Assembly: GCF_001896205.1 (NCBI RefSeq) | Contig: NZ_MPNU01000001.1 | Coordinates: forward strand, 2,031,503-2,095,502 | Length of the DNA stretch: 64,000 nt | From: Edwardsiella piscicida | Lineage (GTDB): Bacteria; Pseudomonadota; Gammaproteobacteria; Enterobacterales; Enterobacteriaceae | Reading direction: 5' to 3' | In this document: positions 60,306 to 64,000 of the stretch, piece after piece | Layout of the letters: every line of letters starts with the position of its first letter | How positions within the stretch are numbered: the first letter of the stretch is position 1 | The notes under the pieces: generated by a model | Seen by the model: only the letters and a program-made list of their open reading frames with translations | Told to the model about the DNA's origin: nothing | Databases searched by the model: none | Made by a program: the position numbers and the translations under genes

Positions 60306-61922
60306 CTAGTGCTGTAGGATATACAGCTGGTGGCTGTAGGCGACATCCTCTGGATTATTGATGGGATACCCCTTTACCCAGGGCTTAATCAGGCGGGCAT
60401 TGGTGTATTGGTACAGCGGAGCGATCGGCGCCTCCTCCGCCAGCATGCGCTCTGCCTGCTGGTAGATGGCGCTACGCGTCTGCCCATTGCCCTCCCGCGC
60501 GGCCTGCTGCAGCAGCGCATCGTATGCCGGCTGGCTAAAGCCGCTCAGATTGCCGCTGTGGCGGCTCCCCAGCAGCCCCAGAAAGCTGGAGGCCTCGTTA
60601 TAGTCGGCAATCCACGACGCACGCACCACGTCAAACTGGCCGCTGTTACGGCTATCGACGTAGGTTTTCCACTCCTGATTGGTCAGCTTGACCTGAACCC
60701 CCAGGCTCTTTTTCCACATCGATGCCACGGCGATGGCAATTTTCTGGTGATTCTCCGCCGTGTTGTACAGCAGCGTCAGCCGGAGCGGGCGCGATGGCCC
60801 GTAGCCCGCCTCGCGCAGCCAGGCCCGCGCCTGACGGTTACGCTCCGCCTGGCTCATCCGCTGCATCGGCAGCGGCTGCGGCACCACGCCATCGGTCACA
60901 TCCGGCGTCAGCCGGTAGGCTGGCTTCTCCCCGCTGCCCACCACCTTGCCGGCGATGATCTCGCGATCGATGGCATAGGAGAGCGCGCGTCGCACCCGCG
61001 CATCGTTCAGCGGCGCCCGGCGGGTATTGAACGCATAGTAGTAGGTGCCCAGCTGAACCGGCGTAAACACCTCGTCGGGAATGCGCTTTTTCAGCGCCTG
61101 ATACATGTTTTTTGGAAAAGACTCGGTAATATCCAGATCCCCGGCCAGATAGCGTTTGGTCGCCGCGCTCTCCTGGTTTATCGGAACAAAGGTCACCCTG
61201 GTCAGCCGGGTCTGGGCGTGATCCCAGTAATAGGGGTTCGGCGTCAGCACGATATGTTCGTTGACCACCCGCTGCGCCAGCTGGAAAGCGCCGTTGCCCA
61301 CCAGGTTACCCGGGCGCGTCCACGCCTGGCCGTAGCGCTCGACCACCTTCTGCGGCTGCGGGAACAGGCTGAAATGGGCGCACAGCTGTGGGAAATAGGG
61401 CAGCGGGCGATTCAACTGTACCACCAGCGTACGGGCATCCGGGGCCGTTACACCCAGCCGATCGGGGGGCAGCTGACCGCTGACGATCTCCGCGGCGTTG
61501 GCGATCCCCGCCGTCTCGGCAAACCAGGCAAAGGGGGAGTGGGTCTGCGGATCGACCAAACGTCGCCAGGCATAAACAAAGTCATAGGCGGTGACGGCAT
61601 CGCCGTTAGACCAGCGCGCCGTATCGCGCAGCTGAAAGACATAGCGCTGCTGATCCTTACTTTGCCAGGCGGAGGCGACGCCGGGCTGGACGCTGCCGTC
61701 CGGCCCCTGATTAACCAGCCCCTCAAACAGATCGCGCAGCACCTGCGCCTCCGTCAATCCGACGGCGGCGACGGGATCCAGCGATACTGGCTCATCCTTC
61801 AGATGGCGTACCACGCTCTGCGTCTCCGCCAGAACGGTGCCCGGCGGCACCTGCGCCGCCAGGGCGCCGTTACTGACGACGACCCCAATGGCCGCCGCGG
61901 CGGCCAGACGAAAAAGCTGCAT
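60306..61922 (-). CDS. mppA: Murein tripeptide-binding protein MppA (OppA family)
   Basis: A 538-residue periplasmic solute-binding protein; E. coli MppA has 537. The signal peptide ends near GALA-AQV (residue 22). The family-5 extracellular solute-binding pattern runs through DLFEGLVNQGPDGSVQPGVA near residue 65, DFVYAWRRLVDPQTHSPF near 115 and RRALSYAIDREIIAGKVVG near 310. MppA carries L-Ala-D-Glu-meso-DAP to the Opp permease for murein recycling. OppA itself is the alternative, but synteny with tpx and tyrR favours MppA. Confidence 0.88.
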   Translation of the reverse strand: MQLFRLAAAAAIGVVVSNGALAAQVPPGTVLAETQSVVRHLKDEPVSLDPVAAVGLTEAQVLRDLFEGLVNQGPDGSVQPGVASAWQSKDQQRYVFQLRDTARWSNGDAVTAYDFVYAWRRLVDPQTHSPFAWFAETAGIANAAEIVSGQLPPDRLGVTAPDARTLVVQLNRPLPYFPQLCAHFSLFPQPQKVVERYGQAWTRPGNLVGNGAFQLAQRVVNEHIVLTPNPYYWDHAQTRLTRVTFVPINQESAATKRYLAGDLDITESFPKNMYQALKKRIPDEVFTPVQLGTYYYAFNTRRAPLNDARVRRALSYAIDREIIAGKVVGSGEKPAYRLTPDVTDGVVPQPLPMQRMSQAERNRQARAWLREAGYGPSRPLRLTLLYNTAENHQKIAIAVASMWKKSLGVQVKLTNQEWKTYVDSRNSGQFDVVRASWIADYNEASSFLGLLGSRHSGNLSGFSQPAYDALLQQAAREGNGQTRSAIYQQAERMLAEEAPIAPLYQYTNARLIKPWVKGYPINNPEDVAYSHQLYILQH

Positions 61923-62139
61923 CGTTCACTATCCTGTGTTGGTCACGCTGCCCCAAGGGCGCCCGGTTGGCGCTATGCCCCTACTCTGCCTGAAGCGCGC
62001 ATTCATCACCACTTTTAATTATTGCCGGGCGGGACCACCACGCCGAGAAACAAAACTTTAACATAAATCACCTATTCACGGCGCCGCAATTGGCATACAC
62101 TGCCCCATTATTAACAATCCAGAAACAAGAGGGAGCATT

Positions 62140-62643
62140 ATGACGCAGACTGTTTTATTCCGTGGCACACCGGTCACGCTCGACGGTCACTTTCCACGCC
62201 CCGGCGAAGCGGCGCAGCCGTTCTCCCTGGTGTCGAAAGATCTGGCAGATCTGACCCTGGCCAGCTTCGGTCAGCAGCGTAAAATTCTCAATATTTTCCC
62301 CAGCATTGACACCGGAGTCTGCGCCACCTCGGTGCGGCGCTTCAACCAGCTGGCCGCCGAGGCCACTAACGCCGTCGTGCTGTGCATCTCCGCCGACCTG
62401 CCTTTCGCCCAGGCACGCTTCTGCGGCGCCGAAGGGTTGAATAACGTGATTACCCTCTCCACCCTGCGCGGCGGCGAGTTCAAGCAGGCGTATGGCGTGG
62501 CGATTGCGGAGGGACCGCTGGCCGGACTGACGGCGCGGGCAGTGGTGATATTGGATGGTGAGAATCGGGTGATTTACAGCCAGCTGGTGGCGGAGATCGC
62601 CGACGAGCCAGACTACGAGGCCGCCCTGGCCGCGCTGAAGTAA
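62140..62643 (+). CDS. tpx: Thiol peroxidase Tpx
   Basis: A 167-residue atypical 2-Cys peroxiredoxin that reduces alkyl hydroperoxides with thioredoxin. The peroxidatic Cys sits in [13 protein letters not shown] near residue 60 and the resolving Cys in ARFCGAEGL near 94. SIDTGVC precedes the first and the conserved Arg lies near 130. A ribosome site (gaggga) precedes the ATG. It is divergent from mppA and convergent with tyrR; the E. coli region has tpx next to tyrR. Confidence 0.96.
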   Translation: MTQTVLFRGTPVTLDGHFPRPGEAAQPFSLVSKDLADLTLASFGQQRKILNIFPSIDTGVCATSVRRFNQLAAEATNAVVLCISADLPFAQARFCGAEGLNNVITLSTLRGGEFKQAYGVAIAEGPLAGLTARAVVILDGENRVIYSQLVAEIADEPDYEAALAALK

Positions 62644-62655
62644 CGTCTTAATCGG

Positions 62656-62682
62656 CGCCGTAGCGCGGGCTGCGCTACGGCG
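62656..62682. terminator. Hairpin between convergent tpx and tyrR
   Basis: CGCCGTAGCGC and GCGCTACGGCG form an 11-bp stem with a 5-nt loop in the 49-bp gap between stops. The T-tract is poor, but the position suggests a shared termination structure. Confidence 0.6.
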
Positions 62683-62692
62683 TCACACGCCT

Positions 62693-64000
62693 TTACTCCC
62701 CCTCGTGATGGGGATCGGCATCCTGATGACGGCGGCTACTCAGTCCGTATTCACGCAGCTTATTGGCGATGGCGGTATGGGAAACGCCCAGCCGTTTAGC
62801 CAGCTTACGGGTGCTCGGGTAGTTACGGTACAGGCGGGTCAGCACAGAACGCTCAAAGCGTTTGCAAATCTCATCCAGCGAACCGTCCAGCACCTCGTCA
62901 CCCAGCGCCATCTCGGCCTCAAACTCCGGTAGCACGATATCCTGCGGGCACAGCTCGTAGCCCTGCAGCTGCGTCAGGGCGCGGTACACGGCGTTCTTCA
63001 GCTGACGCACGTTGCCCGGCCAGCCATACTGGCTGAGAAACGCGCTCAGCTCCGGCGCCAGCTTAGGCCGCGCCATCCCCTGCTCGTCGGCAAAGCGCGC
63101 GACAAACAGCTCCGTCAGCGGCATGATATCCTGCGTGCGTTCGCGCAGCGGCGGCAGATTGAGGGTTAAGACGTTGAGACGATAGTAGAGATCCTCGCGG
63201 AACAGCCCCCGCTGCACCAGATCGATCAGGTTCTTCTGGGTCGCGCAGATCACCCGCACGTCGACGCGTACCTCGTGCTCCTCGCCGACGCGGCGGAAGG
63301 TTCCATCATTAAGAAAGCGCAGCAGCTTGGCCTGCATGCGCGGCGACATCTCGCCGATCTCATCCAGCAGCACGGTGCCGCCGTTAGCCTGTTCAAAGAA
63401 GCCCTTCTTGCCTTCCAGCGCATTGGGATAGGCGCCCGGTGCATGGCCGAACAGTTCGCTCTCCGCCACTTCGTCGGGCAGCGCGGCGCAGTTCAGGGCC
63501 AAGAACGGCTTTTTACCGCGCGGACTGCGCAGATGGCAGGCGCGGGCCAGCACATCTTTGCCGGTGCCGGTCTCGCCGACCAGCAGCAGCGGCGCATCCA
63601 GCATCGCCAGCTTACGCGCCTGCTCCAGCAGCTGACGCATCTTGGGGCTGACGCCGATGATATGGTCGAACTCGCTGTTGTCGTTCACCGCCAGATTCTG
63701 CAGCTGACGCCCCATGCGTACCGCCGACTTCAGCACCACCACCGCGCCAACCGGGGTGCGGTGCGTCTGTTTGCTGTCGTCCAGATAGATGGGCATGATA
63801 TCCATCAGGTAATCCTGGCCGCGGATCACCACCTTCTCGCTGTGCGGCGCGACGTCATCGTCCTCCAGCCAGCGCATAAAGTTGTAGCCGCCGATCAGCG
63901 TCGCCGCGGTCTGGTGGCAGATTTTCTCCTCGCTGGTGGCAAACAGGGACAGCGCCGCCTGGTTGGCCAGCTCGACCTTGCCCTTCATGTCGATGGAGAA
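62693..64000 (-). CDS. tyrR: Transcriptional regulator TyrR, N-terminus beyond the window
   Basis: The visible 435 residues cover the PAS region, the AAA+ domain and the DNA-binding end of TyrR, the regulator of aromatic amino acid synthesis and transport. Walker A is GETGTGKD, Walker B VLLDEIGEMSP, and the helix-turn-helix is STRKLAKRLGVSHTAIANKL. The frame stays open through the window edge (FSID before MKGK), so the internal ATG at 63988 is not the start. The ACT domain is missing from view. The loop where sigma-54 activators carry GAFTGA reads GHAPGAYPNALEGKKG, longer than my memory of E. coli TyrR. Confidence 0.95.
   Translation of the reverse strand, partial: FSIDMKGKVELANQAALSLFATSEEKICHQTAATLIGGYNFMRWLEDDDVAPHSEKVVIRGQDYLMDIMPIYLDDSKQTHRTPVGAVVVLKSAVRMGRQLQNLAVNDNSEFDHIIGVSPKMRQLLEQARKLAMLDAPLLLVGETGTGKDVLARACHLRSPRGKKPFLALNCAALPDEVAESELFGHAPGAYPNALEGKKGFFEQANGGTVLLDEIGEMSPRMQAKLLRFLNDGTFRRVGEEHEVRVDVRVICATQKNLIDLVQRGLFREDLYYRLNVLTLNLPPLRERTQDIMPLTELFVARFADEQGMARPKLAPELSAFLSQYGWPGNVRQLKNAVYRALTQLQGYELCPQDIVLPEFEAEMALGDEVLDGSLDEICKRFERSVLTRLYRNYPSTRKLAKRLGVSHTAIANKLREYGLSSRRHQDADPHHEGE

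Noticed and set aside
60330-62018. Long plus-strand frame (562 codons) opposite mppA
   Set aside because: It covers the whole of mppA in antisense. MppA has a clear signal peptide and family motifs; the opposite frame has none.

Overview
This window is a chromosomal segment of a gamma-proteobacterium of the order Enterobacterales. Most proteins read as close orthologues of Escherichia coli/Salmonella proteins, and several blocks keep E. coli gene order: ppsR-aroH, nlpC-btuD-btuC-ihfA-pheTSM-rplT-rpmI-infC-thrS, yebG-purT, yoaH-pabB-nudL-sdaA, pykF-lpp-ldtE and mppA-tpx-tyrR. The DNA is visibly GC-rich, and a haem-uptake locus, thiosulfate reductase (H2S production) and cobalamin genes are present. 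Together these suggest Edwardsiella or a close relative (Hafniaceae); the genus is an inference, not a reading.

Layout. 1-1360: end of ppsR, then Trp-sensitive DAHP synthase aroH behind a TrpR-like operator. 1440-10144: an iron-regulated haem locus with two Fur boxes. It holds a ChuW/X/Y-type anaerobic haem-breakdown set (hutW, hutX, chuY), then hemP, an outer-membrane haem receptor, hmuS and the ABC importer hmuTUV. 10331-13692: an NCS1 permease coupled to a PfkB-family kinase, and lplA. 13767-16373: nlpC, btuDC and dsrB. 16421-23710: the classic translation operon, thrS-infC(AUU start)-rpmI-rplT and pheM-pheST-ihfA with its attenuator. 23938-33838: an accessory-like stretch with a BetT-type transporter, a lipoprotein, several very small genes, yobH, dps, pfkB, an OmpC-type porin with a possible divergent MicF-like RNA, and a hydrolase. 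33871-47316: ptrB, a degenerate EAL protein, a gene-poor 1.8 kb interval, yqfB, SOS-controlled yebG, a cold-shock protein, cfa, purT (PurR box), yoaH-pabB-nudL and sdaA. 47341-50968: phsABC thiosulfate reductase. 51657-55960: cobT-cobQ behind a cobalamin riboswitch and terminator, with cobD divergent. 56149-59761: pykF (Cra site), lpp and ldtE. 60306-64000: mppA, tpx and the C-terminal part of tyrR.

How the genes work together. The haem locus is nearly self-contained: receptor, periplasmic binding protein, permease, ATPase, and two cytoplasmic handling routes (HmuS and HutW/HutX/ChuY). Only the TonB/ExbBD energy system is missing here. PhsABC passes quinol electrons to thiosulfate, fitting anaerobic life; ChuW-type haem opening is also anaerobic. 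BtuCD (B12 import) and CobT/CobQ/CobD (late B12 synthesis), with the riboswitch, make cobalamin a second theme.

No integrase, transposase, tRNA, rRNA or CRISPR array was recognised, and I did not find a clearly new multi-gene system. The most interesting unexplained items are: a small transcription unit near 27.1-27.3 kb with a near-ideal CRP class II layout and a possible 29-residue product; a pair of paralogous tiny basic proteins; three direct repeats between cobT and phsA; the gene-poor interval at 36.9-38.7 kb; and the MicF-like RNA candidate.
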